NCBI GenBank assembly: GCA_016711225.1
Contig: JADJTK010000026.1
Location: 1-64,000 of the forward strand
Direction: 5' to 3'
Origin: Opitutaceae bacterium
Lineage (GTDB): Bacteria; Verrucomicrobiota; Verrucomicrobiia; Opitutales; Opitutaceae
DNA: 64,000 bases
Positions 37,927 to 47,019 of this stretch are shown here, in pieces (within the stretch, counting starts at the first letter, position 1; each line of letters starts with the position of its first letter). Made by a program: the position numbers and the translations under genes. The notes under the pieces were generated by a model that saw nothing but the letters and a program-made list of their open reading frames with translations, was not told the DNA's origin and ran no database searches.

Positions 37927-39024
37927 ATGAGCGGCGCGCGTTTCACCTTCATCTGCGGTCCCGACGACTTCGTCGTGGGCCGCATCGGCAAGGATCGTTT
38001 CTCCGCACTGGCGGCCGATGCCGCCGACGACTTCTCCCGCGAGACGATCAGCGGGTTCGCCAACAACGTGGCCGAAGTCGAGGCCACCGTGAACCGTTTC
38101 CGCGACGCGGTGCAGACACTCGGTCTTTTCGGCGGCCGCCGCTACGTTTGGCTCAAGGACGTTAATTTCCTCGCCGACACCGTGACCGGCCGCTCCGAAA
38201 GCACCCTCGCGCAGGTCGAGGAGCTCAAGACCATCCTCGGCGGCCTCGACCCCGAACAGGTCGGCGTCGTCGTCACCGCCGCGCCGGTGGACCGGCGCCG
38301 GGCCTTCCTCAAATGGGTCGAGGGACACTCCGACTTCACCCTCGCCGCCGGCGATGCGGGCGACGAGGCCTCACTGCAGGAGGTCGCGCTCAGCGAAGCG
38401 AAGCTCCAAGGCGTGCAGTTCGGCGAAGAAGCCCTGCCAGTGCTCATCGCGAAGGTTGGCAGCAATACGCGCCTGCTCGTCGAGGAGGTGCGCAAGCTCG
38501 CCGCCTACGTCGGCGGCGACGGTGCCACCATCAAGGAGGCCGATGTGGCCGAACTCGTGGCGAATACCGCCGAGGGCGACTTCTTCGAGGCCGCCGAGGC
38601 GTTCTTCTCCGGCGACCTGCAATGGACCATCGCGGCGCTGCACCGCCACTTCTTCGCTGGCGGCGACGCCCGCCCGATCCTCTCCTCGCTGCAGAACCGC
38701 AACCGTCTGCTCATCCAGGTCAAGATGCTCATCGACGCCGGCGAGACCCGCCTCGGGCCGGGCGGGCTCGACAAGGCCGGCTTCGCCCGTGCCCAGCAGA
38801 CGTATGGAAAAGCCTTTGGCGACCTCACCGAGAAGTCGTCCTGCAACATCTTCACCCAGAACCTCTGGTATCTCGGAAAACTGGCGACCTCTTCCAAGTT
38901 GCCTTCGCTCAAGCGCATGATCGACAACCAGCAGGAATTCTATGCCGCCTTCCAGCGCCTCCTCGACCGCCCGCACGACCAGGAAGAGATGTTGCGCGAG
39001 ATGGCCGTGCGCTGCCTGAGCTAA
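37927..39024 (+). CDS. holA: DNA polymerase III delta subunit
   Basis: HolA is the clamp-loader subunit that opens the sliding clamp. The 365-residue protein has the typical N-terminal start RFTFICGPDDFVVGRIGKDR, the DAVQTLGLFGGRRYVWLKDV segment, the middle VGSNTRLLVEEVRKLAAYVG helix and the C-terminal LHRHFFAGGDARPILSSLQN and SCNIFTQNLWYLGKLA. ATG 37927 starts the conserved region. It is divergent from the GH5 gene. An 8-bp GC hairpin at 39067-39088 separates it from the convergent sugar-binding gene. Confidence 0.9.
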   Translation: MSGARFTFICGPDDFVVGRIGKDRFSALAADAADDFSRETISGFANNVAEVEATVNRFRDAVQTLGLFGGRRYVWLKDVNFLADTVTGRSESTLAQVEELKTILGGLDPEQVGVVVTAAPVDRRRAFLKWVEGHSDFTLAAGDAGDEASLQEVALSEAKLQGVQFGEEALPVLIAKVGSNTRLLVEEVRKLAAYVGGDGATIKEADVAELVANTAEGDFFEAAEAFFSGDLQWTIAALHRHFFAGGDARPILSSLQNRNRLLIQVKMLIDAGETRLGPGGLDKAGFARAQQTYGKAFGDLTEKSSCNIFTQNLWYLGKLATSSKLPSLKRMIDNQQEFYAAFQRLLDRPHDQEEMLREMAVRCLS

Positions 39025-39090
39025 GCGGAGCGCCGTCCACACGCGGCCGGCCCGCACCCTACAGCCGCCCCGCGTCACTTCGCGGGGCAC

Positions 39091-40050
39091 TCACTGCGCC
39101 AGCAATGCCTGCGTGGCCGGCTCCTGGAGATTCTTCTTCGTCACCACAAAGAACTCGGTGGTAATCGTCTTCGGCACCGGCTCGCCCTTGCACAGCGCCA
39201 CCGCCGCCTTCACCGCATCGAAGCCCATCGCCCCGGGCAACTGCGCCACCCAGCCCTGCAATACGTCCTGCTCGATCGCCGCGGCCACGGCTGGAGTCAG
39301 GTTGAAGCCGAAACCGACGCTCTTCACGGTGCCGCCCAGCTTCCGCTCCTTGAGCACCTCGATCAGTGCCAGGGTCGCCGGAGTGCTCGAGGCCAGTACC
39401 GCCTTCGCCTCGGGATGCTGGTCAAAGAACGAGGCAACGCGGTCCTTCTCCGCCCCCTTCTCGGTACCCACATACATGCTGCCGCAGAGAGCGAAATCCT
39501 TGCGCAGCTCGCGCATCCGTTCGAACGCCCCCAGTTCGCGCTGGATCGTCGCGCCACTGGTCTGATTGTGCTTGAGAAAGCCCACCGGCGCCCCCTCCGC
39601 CATGAGCGAGGCCAACAGATCGCCCGCCGCCTGACCGGATTTGCGCTGATCGGTTCCAACAAAAACATACGGCTGCTCGCCCTCCAGCCGGGTATCGAAG
39701 ACCACAATCTTGGCCCCCTTCGCCGCCGCGGCGGCCAACGGAGCAATCAGCGTATCCTTGCTGCCCGGAGCGATCACGATGGCCTCGACACCTTGGGCGA
39801 GCAACCCCTCGAGCAACTGGATCTGGATGCCCACGTCGCCCTCGTTGATCGGGCTTTTGACAATCACCTCCCCGCCGAACTCCGCCCCGGCCTTCATCGC
39901 CCCGGCCTCGGCCGCAGACCAGAAGGCCGACTTGCTCTTCAGCAACACACCGATCTTGGGTCCGGCGCCGGCGACGTTCCCGAGGACGAGCACGGCGGTT
40001 GAGAGGACCAAGGCACGAGCGAGGGCGCGAAGTCTCATGGATCGAGGCAT
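39091..40050 (-). CDS. Periplasmic sugar-binding protein (RbsB-like)
   Basis: This 319-residue protein is a type I periplasmic binding protein like the ribose-binding family. It has a signal peptide (LARALVLSTAVLVLGNVAGA), then PKIGVLLKSKSAFWSAAEAG, VEAIVIAPGSKDTLIAPLAA, YVFVGTDQRKSGQAAGDLLA and the hinge strand VKSVGFGF. No ABC permease or ATPase gene is next to it, so it may serve a distant transporter or a sensor. ATG 40050 has AGG four bases upstream; ATG 40038 is an alternative start. Confidence 0.88.
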   Translation of the reverse strand: MPRSMRLRALARALVLSTAVLVLGNVAGAGPKIGVLLKSKSAFWSAAEAGAMKAGAEFGGEVIVKSPINEGDVGIQIQLLEGLLAQGVEAIVIAPGSKDTLIAPLAAAAAKGAKIVVFDTRLEGEQPYVFVGTDQRKSGQAAGDLLASLMAEGAPVGFLKHNQTSGATIQRELGAFERMRELRKDFALCGSMYVGTEKGAEKDRVASFFDQHPEAKAVLASSTPATLALIEVLKERKLGGTVKSVGFGFNLTPAVAAAIEQDVLQGWVAQLPGAMGFDAVKAAVALCKGEPVPKTITTEFFVVTKKNLQEPATQALLAQ

Positions 40051-40249
40051 CTACCTGTCTTGATCGGACGGCCAGCCCGAAAGTGAAGCTTCGTCTCCAG
40101 ACGGGCGAACGGTGACATCCGCCCGCGAGCCGCCGCCGCGACGCCTGGAGCCTGGACCGACGGAGCGGCGGACCGGCGATCGGCTTCCGTCCACCGCCGG
40201 TGCCGGTGGCCCCAGCACGCCGGTCGCTCCGCGACGGCGCTCCGCCCCC

Positions 40250-40296
40250 AAAGAAAACGGACCGGGCGAGGTCATCCCCCGGATGACTTCGCCCGG
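40250..40296 (-). terminator. Intrinsic terminator of the GH3 gene
   Basis: A 16-bp stem with one G-U pair spans 40262-40277 and 40281-40296. On the minus strand it lies about 25 bases after the GH3 stop and is followed by TTTTCTTT. Confidence 0.8.
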
Positions 40297-40320
40297 CCCA
40301 ACCCAGACTACCCAACGAAA

Positions 40321-42408
40321 CTATTTCAGCACAACCTTACCCTCGAGGGCGACCGCGTCGGAGGCCCCTCCGGCCAGGAGGCGGTATTCACCTGGCTCCG
40401 CCTTCCACGCGTGCGAGGCGCTGTCCCAGAAGGCGAAATCCTGTGCGGTGAGGCGCAGGCGCACCACGCAGCTCTCGCCCGGGGCCAGCTCGAGCTTGGC
40501 GAAGCCCTTGAGCTCCTTAAGTGGGCGCGGCACCGAGGCCTCGACGTCGCGCACATAGAGCTGCGCCACCTCGGCGCCGGCCACCTTCCCGGTATTTGTC
40601 ACCGTGAACTCAATGCTCACGCGACCGTCGGGCTTGAACTCGGCGGGTGTGACCTTCAGGGCCGAGTAGGCAAAGGTCGTGTAGGAGAGTCCATGACCGA
40701 AGGCGAAGAGCGGCTTGATCTGCTTCGACTCATACCAGCGGTATCCTACAAACACCCCCTCCTTGTAATCCACGTTGCGGATGGGCTGGGACATGTCGCT
40801 GTCCGGCCCCCAGCCGGTATAAAACACATCCGTGGGAGAGAGGTAGCCGAAGGCGGGCGAGTCCTCGAAGCGGCGCTCGATCGACATCGGCAGCTTGCCC
40901 GAGGGGTTCACCTCGCCGCAGAGGATCTCGGCCAGCGCCCGGTTGCCGGCCTGGCCCGGATACCAAGCATAGAGGATCGCCGCCGCGCGCTCGCTCCAGT
41001 CGGTCATCCTGATGCCGCTGCCGGAGTTCACGATCACGACGGTGCGCGGGTTGAGGGCGAGCACGCGTTGCACGTTCTGTTCCTCGCTCGCCGGCAGGGC
41101 AAACGGGCGATCACAGCCCTCGCTGTCGGAGGTGCCGGTGCTCAGCAGCACGACGTCGGCGGCCCGGAGCTGCTCGTCGGTGGGCTCCTTCACATAGGTG
41201 GCGGCCTCGCCGTAGGTATCCTTGATCGCATGCCCGAGAGTGACGACGTTGTAGCCCTCGACATCCGCCGCGCCGCCGCCGCGGGGCAGCATCTCGACGA
41301 AGAGCCCGGTGAGCAGGATCTTCTTGGGGGTGTCCTTCTTGAGCGGGAGGAGGGCCCCGGTGTTCTTCAGCAGCACCACCGACTCGCGCCCGGTCTGCAG
41401 GGCCACCTGCTCGTGTTCGGGAAAACCGGAAAGAAAATACTCGTCGCGTACCGGGCGGTCGTAGAGGCCCATCGCGATGCAGGTGCGCATGATGCTGCGG
41501 GCCATGCGGTCGACCTGCTCGATCTTCACCTTGCCGGAGAGCAGCAGGCGCTCGCCATCGGCCTTGATGAACTTCTCGCCTGGCATCTCCAGATCCTGGC
41601 CCGACTTGATGATCTGCTCGGCGTCCCAGACGGACCACCAGTCGGTCATGACGAGCCAGCGGAAGCCGAGCTCGCGGCGCAACAGCTGGTTGATCACCTT
41701 CTCGCTTTGACCGGCCCACTCGCCATTGACCTGATTGTAGGAGGTCATCACCGCCATGGCCCCGGCGTCGATGCCGGCCTTGAAGGCGGGTAGGTAGATC
41801 TCGCGCGCGGTCCGCTCGTCGAGCACCGAGTTGGAGGTGCGGCGATGGAAGTCGGTGTTGTTGGCGTAGAAATGCTTGAGGGTCGGGATCGTACCGGTGT
41901 CGAGCACGCCGGCCACGTAGCGCTCGATCATGCGGGCGGCCAGGTACGGGTCCTCGCCGAAGTATTCAAAGTTTCGCCCACACTGGGACTGGCGGTAAAT
42001 GTTCATGCCCGGCCCCAGCAGCACGGCCACGCCGGCGGCCCGGCACTCCTCGCCCACGCTCTTGGCGTAGCGATAGGAGAGGGCGGTGTTCCAAGTGGAG
42101 GCCAGCGCAATGCCGGCGGGGAACGACACCGACTTCTCGAGCTGGTTGCTGAGGTTGCGCCGGATATTCACCCCCTGCGTGGCGTCGGCCAGATACAGCT
42201 CGGGCATGCCGTATTGAGGAAACCCTTTTATGAAAAATGTATTGCTGCCGGTGATCAGCAGGAGCTTCTCAGCCGGGGTCATCTTCGCGAGGATTTCACC
42301 AGCCCGTCGGTCGGCGTCCTCGTAGCTCACGGGGGTTTTGAAGGACGGCTCGGCACACATGGACGAACAGGCCACAAGGGCTGCAGCAAAAGCGGTGCGA
42401 AAGGTCAT
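40321..42408 (-). CDS. Glycoside hydrolase family 3 beta-glucosidase-like enzyme
   Basis: This 695-residue exported enzyme has a signal peptide and the two-domain GH3 structure with a C-terminal fibronectin-III-like domain. N-domain motifs include LYLADATQGVNIRRN, GPGMNIYRQSQCGRNFEYFG and KHFYANNTDFHRRTSNS; the nucleophile Asp lies near residue 255 in LVMTDWWSVWDAEQ. The C-domain has VVLLKNTGALLPL, and FAFGHGLSYTTFAYS precedes the FnIII domain. Family members release glucose, xylose or other sugars from oligosaccharides. It probably acts with the neighbouring binding protein. Confidence 0.93.
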   Translation of the reverse strand: MTFRTAFAAALVACSSMCAEPSFKTPVSYEDADRRAGEILAKMTPAEKLLLITGSNTFFIKGFPQYGMPELYLADATQGVNIRRNLSNQLEKSVSFPAGIALASTWNTALSYRYAKSVGEECRAAGVAVLLGPGMNIYRQSQCGRNFEYFGEDPYLAARMIERYVAGVLDTGTIPTLKHFYANNTDFHRRTSNSVLDERTAREIYLPAFKAGIDAGAMAVMTSYNQVNGEWAGQSEKVINQLLRRELGFRWLVMTDWWSVWDAEQIIKSGQDLEMPGEKFIKADGERLLLSGKVKIEQVDRMARSIMRTCIAMGLYDRPVRDEYFLSGFPEHEQVALQTGRESVVLLKNTGALLPLKKDTPKKILLTGLFVEMLPRGGGAADVEGYNVVTLGHAIKDTYGEAATYVKEPTDEQLRAADVVLLSTGTSDSEGCDRPFALPASEEQNVQRVLALNPRTVVIVNSGSGIRMTDWSERAAAILYAWYPGQAGNRALAEILCGEVNPSGKLPMSIERRFEDSPAFGYLSPTDVFYTGWGPDSDMSQPIRNVDYKEGVFVGYRWYESKQIKPLFAFGHGLSYTTFAYSALKVTPAEFKPDGRVSIEFTVTNTGKVAGAEVAQLYVRDVEASVPRPLKELKGFAKLELAPGESCVVRLRLTAQDFAFWDSASHAWKAEPGEYRLLAGGASDAVALEGKVVLK

Positions 42409-42593
42409 GGTCGCGGGAACAGGGGTTGTTGACCAGCGATACCGCGCGGACGGGCTGGGTGACGCAATGCCGGTCCTCCCTTGGTCGTGAACTCGTCGCG
42501 CAAATGACGCATCAACCGCCCTACCGCGTCGCGCCCGCGAGGCGCCCTGCAGTTGTGCCCCGGCTTGCGCGCGCCAACCTACCCACCGCTACC

Positions 42594-43745
42594 ATGAACA
42601 ATTTCACTTTCCACAACCCCACCAAGCTACTCTTCGGCAAGGGCCAGATCGCCAACCTCGGCGCTGAACTGCCGGCCGGCGCACGCATCCTGCTCACCTC
42701 CGGGGGCGGCTCGATCAAGGCCAACGGCGTCTATGATCAGGTCATCGCCCAACTCCAGGGCCGCACCTTCTTCGAGCTCTCCGGCATCGAAGCCAACCCG
42801 CGCTATGAAACGCTCATGCGGGGCGTCGCCCTTGTTCGGGAACACCAGCTCGACTTCCTTCTCGCCGTCGGCGGCGGCTCCGTGATCGACGGCACCAAGT
42901 TCATCGCCGCCGCCGTGCCCTTCACCGGCGGCGACCCGTGGCGCATCCTTTCCGACGGCGCCAGCGTCGAACGCGCTCTCCCTCTCGCCTCCGTGCTCAC
43001 CCTGCCCGCCGCCGGCTCCGAGGCCAACGGCGCCGCAGTCATCTCCCGCGACGACCAGAAGCTCGCCTTCTGGACCACCCACGTGTATCCCGTTTTCTCC
43101 GTCCTCGACCCGGAGACCACCTTCAGCCTCCCGCCCCGCCAGATCGCCAACGGCGTGATCGACACCTTCGTCCACGTCATGGAGCAGTACATGACCTATC
43201 CGGTCCAGGGACTGCTCCAGGACCGCTTCGCCGAGTCGATCCTCCAGACCCTCGTCGAAATTGGGCCCAAACTCCTGGCCGGCGGCCGCGACTACGACTT
43301 GCACGCCAACTTCATGTGGTGCGCCTGCATGGCGTTGCAGGGCCCGGTGGGAGCCGGCGTGCCCGCCGACTGGTCCTCGCACTGCATCGGCCACGAGCTC
43401 ACCGCCCTCCACGGGGTCGACCACGCCCGCACCCTCGCTGTCGTCCTGCCCTCGCTACTCGACGTCAAGCGCGAGACCAAAGGCGAGAAGCTCGTCCAGT
43501 GGGCCGAGCGCCTCTGGGGCATCCGCGAGGGCACGCCCGGCCAGCGCATCGACGCCGCGCTCGCCCGCCTCCGCGCCTTCTTCGAGCAGATGGGTGCCCC
43601 CACCCGCCTCTCTGGCCACGGCATCCCCGCCTCCACAGCCGATGTCGTCGCCCAGCGCCTCGCGGCCCGCGGCGTGAATACCATCGGGGAGCGCGGCGAC
43701 ATCACCCCCTCCGTCGTCCGCCGCATCCTCGCCCGGGCGGCCTGA
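42594..43745 (+). CDS. Iron-containing alcohol dehydrogenase (YqhD-like)
   Basis: This 383-residue group III dehydrogenase has the NAD(P) loop AVGGGSVIDGTKFIAAA, LTLPAAGSEANGAAVI and the metal ligands in NGVIDTFVHVMEQYMTYPVQ and the histidine-rich GHELTALHGVDHARTLAVVL. It reduces aldehydes or oxidises alcohols; YqhD-type enzymes protect from reactive aldehydes. ATG 42594 starts the conserved FTFHNPTKLLFGKG. It is divergent from the GH3 gene, with 185 bases between them. Confidence 0.92.
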   Translation: MNNFTFHNPTKLLFGKGQIANLGAELPAGARILLTSGGGSIKANGVYDQVIAQLQGRTFFELSGIEANPRYETLMRGVALVREHQLDFLLAVGGGSVIDGTKFIAAAVPFTGGDPWRILSDGASVERALPLASVLTLPAAGSEANGAAVISRDDQKLAFWTTHVYPVFSVLDPETTFSLPPRQIANGVIDTFVHVMEQYMTYPVQGLLQDRFAESILQTLVEIGPKLLAGGRDYDLHANFMWCACMALQGPVGAGVPADWSSHCIGHELTALHGVDHARTLAVVLPSLLDVKRETKGEKLVQWAERLWGIREGTPGQRIDAALARLRAFFEQMGAPTRLSGHGIPASTADVVAQRLAARGVNTIGERGDITPSVVRRILARAA

Positions 43746-43874
43746 GCGCGGCCTGTCACGGGGGCCCTCGCCCCGAGCCCTCCCCCTGCAAGCTCCCGGT
43801 TTTGCGTCGTCCCGGCGCCGAAACCGGGGCTCGCTCCCGCTGCCCCCGCGGGTTCTAGTGCGGTACTCACCCCG

Positions 43875-44786
43875 ATGGAACGCTCCTCCCTCACCCGCTA
43901 CGCTTGGCTCTCGATCGCCGCCGCGCTCGTCACCATCGTCCTCAAGACGACCGCCTACGAGCTCACCGACTCGGTCGGCCTGCTCTCCGATGCCGTCGAG
44001 TCGCTGGTCAATCTCGCCGGCGGGATCATGGCGCTCATGATGCTCAAGATCGCCGCCCGCCCCGCCGACGACGACCACGCCTACGGCCACGGCAAAGCCG
44101 AGTATTTCTCCAGCGGAGTCGAAGGCACGCTCATCCTGCTCGCCGCCGGCAGCATTGCCTACGCCGCCGTGCTGCGCCTCCTGCACCCCAAGCCGCTGGA
44201 ACAGGTGGGCGTCGGTCTGGCGGTCTCAGCCGTCGCCTCGCTCGTCAACCTGGGCGTCGCCCTGATCATCTTGCGCGCCGGTCGTCGCCATAACTCGATC
44301 ACTCTGGAGGCCAACGCCCACCACCTCATGACCGACGTGTGGACCTCCGTGGGCGTGGTGGCCGCCATCGGCGCCGTCGCCCTCACCGGTTGGCATTGGC
44401 TCGATCCCGTCGTGGCCCTCCTCGTGGCCGCCAACATCGTATGGACCGGCGTGGGCATCGTGCGGCGCTCCGTCGCCGGGCTGATGGACATCGCCCTGCC
44501 TCCGGACGACCTGGAGAAGGTCCGCGTCGTGCTCACGGCCCACACGGTCGGCGGCGTACAGTTTCACAACCTGCGCACGCGTCAGGCCGGTGCCCGCAAA
44601 TTCATCACCACCGACGTCCTGGTCCCGGGCGCCTGGACCGTCCAGCAAGGCCACGATCTGGTCGAACTCATCGAGAACGACATTCGCCACGCCATACCCG
44701 ATTCCGCCGTATTCACCCACCTCGAGCCCGTCGAGGATCCCGCCTCCTGGGCCGACACCGCACTCGACCGCCCGAGCAGTAAATAG
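43875..44786 (+). CDS. Cation diffusion facilitator (metal exporter)
   Basis: This 303-residue protein has six membrane helices and the CDF metal sites: LTDSVGLLSDAVESLVNLAG in helix 2, the HAYGHGKAEYFSS loop, and NAHHLMTDVWTSVGVV in helix 5. The last 90 residues form the cytoplasmic dimer domain (VRVVLTAHTVGGVQFHNLRT). It exports zinc, iron or a related divalent metal in exchange for protons. It starts 129 bases after the alcohol dehydrogenase and may be separate. Confidence 0.92.
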   Translation: MERSSLTRYAWLSIAAALVTIVLKTTAYELTDSVGLLSDAVESLVNLAGGIMALMMLKIAARPADDDHAYGHGKAEYFSSGVEGTLILLAAGSIAYAAVLRLLHPKPLEQVGVGLAVSAVASLVNLGVALIILRAGRRHNSITLEANAHHLMTDVWTSVGVVAAIGAVALTGWHWLDPVVALLVAANIVWTGVGIVRRSVAGLMDIALPPDDLEKVRVVLTAHTVGGVQFHNLRTRQAGARKFITTDVLVPGAWTVQQGHDLVELIENDIRHAIPDSAVFTHLEPVEDPASWADTALDRPSSK

Positions 44787-44979
44787 CCAAGCGAAGCGCT
44801 TGAGCTCCGGCCGTGGCCCGCGGCTTCGGCCCGGGCTGGTACGCTTCGCTGGCCCACGGATGCCCAATCGAAAGGATCGGGCTACGCCAGGCACCAGCGC
44901 TCCGCCGAATTCGCATTCCGCGATTCCGACTCCACATTCCGCACTCCGCACTCTACCGTCCGCAATCCGGAGATTCCGT
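44787..44979. repeat. Degenerate ATTCCG-type repeat spacer
   Basis: At about 44908-44973 the spacer consists of degenerate units based on ATTCCGC/ACTCCGC, e.g. CATTCCGCGATTCC and CACATTCCGCACTCCGC. It lies downstream of the CDF gene and beside the OPT remnant, between convergent frames. No gene is supported. Confidence 0.55.
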
Positions 44980-45665
44980 TCAGCTGCCCAGCCCGAGCAC
45001 GACCAAGGCCGCCAGGGCCACACCGATCAGACTCTCGCCGGCAATGAAGCCCGAGGACACCGGCACCACCGTACGCTCCGCCTGCGCCGCCCACCACTTC
45101 TCCAACACCAGCGCCACCGCCGCCCCGGCGGCCATCGCAATCGAATTGTGCGCCGGAGTGGTGAACCCCAGCCCGAGCGCCGCCGCCGAGGGTATGAACG
45201 GCCGCGCATTCGGCCACCACCGCTCCGCCAGCACCATCAGGATACCCAGGGCTCCCCCCACGGAGAGCGCCACCTGCGCCGTCGGGTGCAGCGTCGCGAA
45301 CCCCTTCGACAGCATCTCCGCCACGGCAGCCACGACGCGTCGCGCAAAAGCCCCACCAACGCCCCAGCCACGCCCCCTAGCCCGAGCCAGCGAGCCTTCT
45401 CGGCGCCGCCCGCTCCCTCGCCGTGCAGCGCGCGCAGAGTCTCGGCGGCGGCGATGCCGGTGGGGAAACGCAACTGCTCCACGTTGATCATCTGCTGCTT
45501 CATCGGGATCGCCATCACCACCCCGAGCAGCGCGATCGCCGTGATCCAGCCGAACATCTGCCAACCACCCATCACCTGCCCGGTGATCATCATTAGGGCG
45601 GGAATCGCCGCCACCGTGCCGCCGCCGGTCATGTAGCCGGCGGCACTGGCTCGGCTGCAGCGTGA
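44980..45665 (-). pseudogene. Remnant of an OPT-family oligopeptide transporter
   Basis: Two blocks of an OPT transporter are in different frames. The upstream block (about 45345-45665) encodes AAGYMTGGGTVAAIPALMMI, GITAIALLGVVMAIPMKQQ-like sequence and LRFPTGIAAAETLRALHGEG. The downstream block (44980-45345) encodes EMLSKGFATLHPTAQVALSV, PNARPFIPSAAALGLGFTTP and VVPVSSGFIAGESLIGVAL up to the stop. Intact OPT proteins have several hundred residues between and before these, so the gene lost its N-terminus and middle. The two blocks join near 45345. Confidence 0.82.
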
Positions 45666-45838
45666 GCATTGGCTCTGGCCGGAGGGGCGCTGGCGCCCTA
45701 CTCCTCCCTCGCCCCGCTCTACGAGCGCCGCGCCCACCTCCGGTTGCTCGCCCCGCAACCGTCCTTGTCCTGCGGCCAGCTTGCGCCATCTTCGTTTGAA
45801 CAAATTCCGCTCTCTGCGAGTCCCACCGGTATCTTCCC

Positions 45839-46534
45839 ATGCGCGCCTCCTCCTTCCTCGCCCTGACCTGCTCGCTTTTTGCCGCCTCGCTATTCGCAGG
45901 CGAACCGCTGCGTTTCTCTCAGTCACTTACGCCCGAGCAGCGCAGTTCCGCCGGTATCGATCAGCTCAACTCCGACCAAATCGCAGCGCTCGACGCGCTC
46001 GTACGTCTCGATGCCCGCAAGGCCGCCGCCGCTGAAAACAAGGCCGTGCTGGCCGCGAAGAAGGCCGCTCCCGAATCCCCCGCCGCCCCGGAAGCCCTCG
46101 CACTGCCCGAGCCCGCACCCGGCTCCTTTACCGGCAGCCTCTCCGTGGACCAACGCAGGGCCGCCGGGCTGGACACCCTCACCCCAGAGCAGCAGGGCAC
46201 CGTCGATACGCTTGTCGCCCAGCAGGTCGGCGCCAGCCTGATGCGCCATGAGCTCGCGACGACCTCACCGATCCAAGCGGTCGAGTTCTTTCCGAACCGT
46301 TACGAGGTGCATGGTGAGGTCGGCTTCAGCCTGGGCGTCGGCAGTGGCGGCTACAACTCCCGCGAGGCCTGGATGAGCACCAGCCTGCTCGACACCAAGA
46401 CCGGCACCGAGTTCAGCGTTGGGGTATCCACCGGCACCGAGAAGTGGAAGGGTCCCTACCGTTACCGCGGTTACCGCAACGAATGGGACGATATCGGTTT
46501 CGGTTTGAGCGCCCCCCTCTTCCGCTCGCGCTGA
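45839..46534 (+). CDS. Secreted protein with two 34-residue repeats
   Basis: This 231-residue protein has a signal peptide (MRASSFLALTCSLFAASLFA). Two related segments follow: FSQSLTPEQRSSAGIDQLNS and FTGSLSVDQRRAAGLDTLTP, each about 34 residues ending with a short helix. These units are the kind seen in uncharacterised verrucomicrobial surface proteins. A C-terminal domain of about 85 residues (RYEVHGEVGFSLGVGSGGYN, then KWKGPYRYRGYRNEWDDIGF) looks beta-rich. I do not recognise a function. A terminator follows at 46559. Confidence 0.75.
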   Translation: MRASSFLALTCSLFAASLFAGEPLRFSQSLTPEQRSSAGIDQLNSDQIAALDALVRLDARKAAAAENKAVLAAKKAAPESPAAPEALALPEPAPGSFTGSLSVDQRRAAGLDTLTPEQQGTVDTLVAQQVGASLMRHELATTSPIQAVEFFPNRYEVHGEVGFSLGVGSGGYNSREAWMSTSLLDTKTGTEFSVGVSTGTEKWKGPYRYRGYRNEWDDIGFGLSAPLFRSR

Positions 46535-46558
46535 GCCATTCCCCTTTCCTTCCGCCAC

Positions 46559-46590
46559 AGACCGCGTCGCCGACGCGGTCTTCGCATTTT
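46559..46590 (+). terminator. Intrinsic terminator after the repeat protein
   Basis: Stem AGACCGCGT / ACGCGGTCT (46559-46567 and 46573-46581), loop CGCCG, followed by TCGCATTTT, 24 bases after the stop of the secreted repeat protein. Confidence 0.8.
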
Positions 46591-46695
46591 GGGCCGGTGC
46601 CGTGCGGACAGAGGGAAGCACCGCGGAGGGCCATCCCAAGACGGACCCAAGCTCGAGGCTGGCATTGATCACGAACTCATTCTTCGTCGCTTGGG

Positions 46696-46995
46696 TCAGG
46701 AGACGTCCACCAACTGCAGCCCGCAGTTTGGGAACTCCCGGCGTCCCGCAGGGATCGTTAGACCGCATTTCTGGCAGTCGCTCGAGATCGGGAACCTCTC
46801 CGGCCCATTCTGCCACACCGCCGGTCTGGCGACCAACCAGAAGAGGATCCCGACCGGCCAAGTGATGAGCGCCAACAAGGCCACCAGCCAGCCAGCCTTC
46901 CCGCGTTGTTCAGCATCCTGGGAGGTCCACCACACTCTCCAAGCGACAAGGACAATACCGGCGATCTGCAACAGGATGAGGACAAGGTCTGCCAT
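46696..46995 (-). CDS. Small membrane protein with a zinc-ribbon-like tail
   Basis: This 99-residue protein has two hydrophobic helices (LVLILLQIAGIVLVAWRVWW and GWLVALLALITWPVGILFWL) and a short C-terminal segment DCQKCGLTIPAGRREFPNCG. The cysteine pattern is that of a zinc ribbon, but the fourth cysteine of the usual CPxCG second knuckle is replaced (FPNCG), so metal binding may be incomplete. Many small membrane proteins of this layout have no known role. Confidence 0.65.
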   Translation of the reverse strand: MADLVLILLQIAGIVLVAWRVWWTSQDAEQRGKAGWLVALLALITWPVGILFWLVARPAVWQNGPERFPISSDCQKCGLTIPAGRREFPNCGLQLVDVS

Positions 46996-47019
46996 GATTT
47001 CCGGAAGAGCACTAAATGG

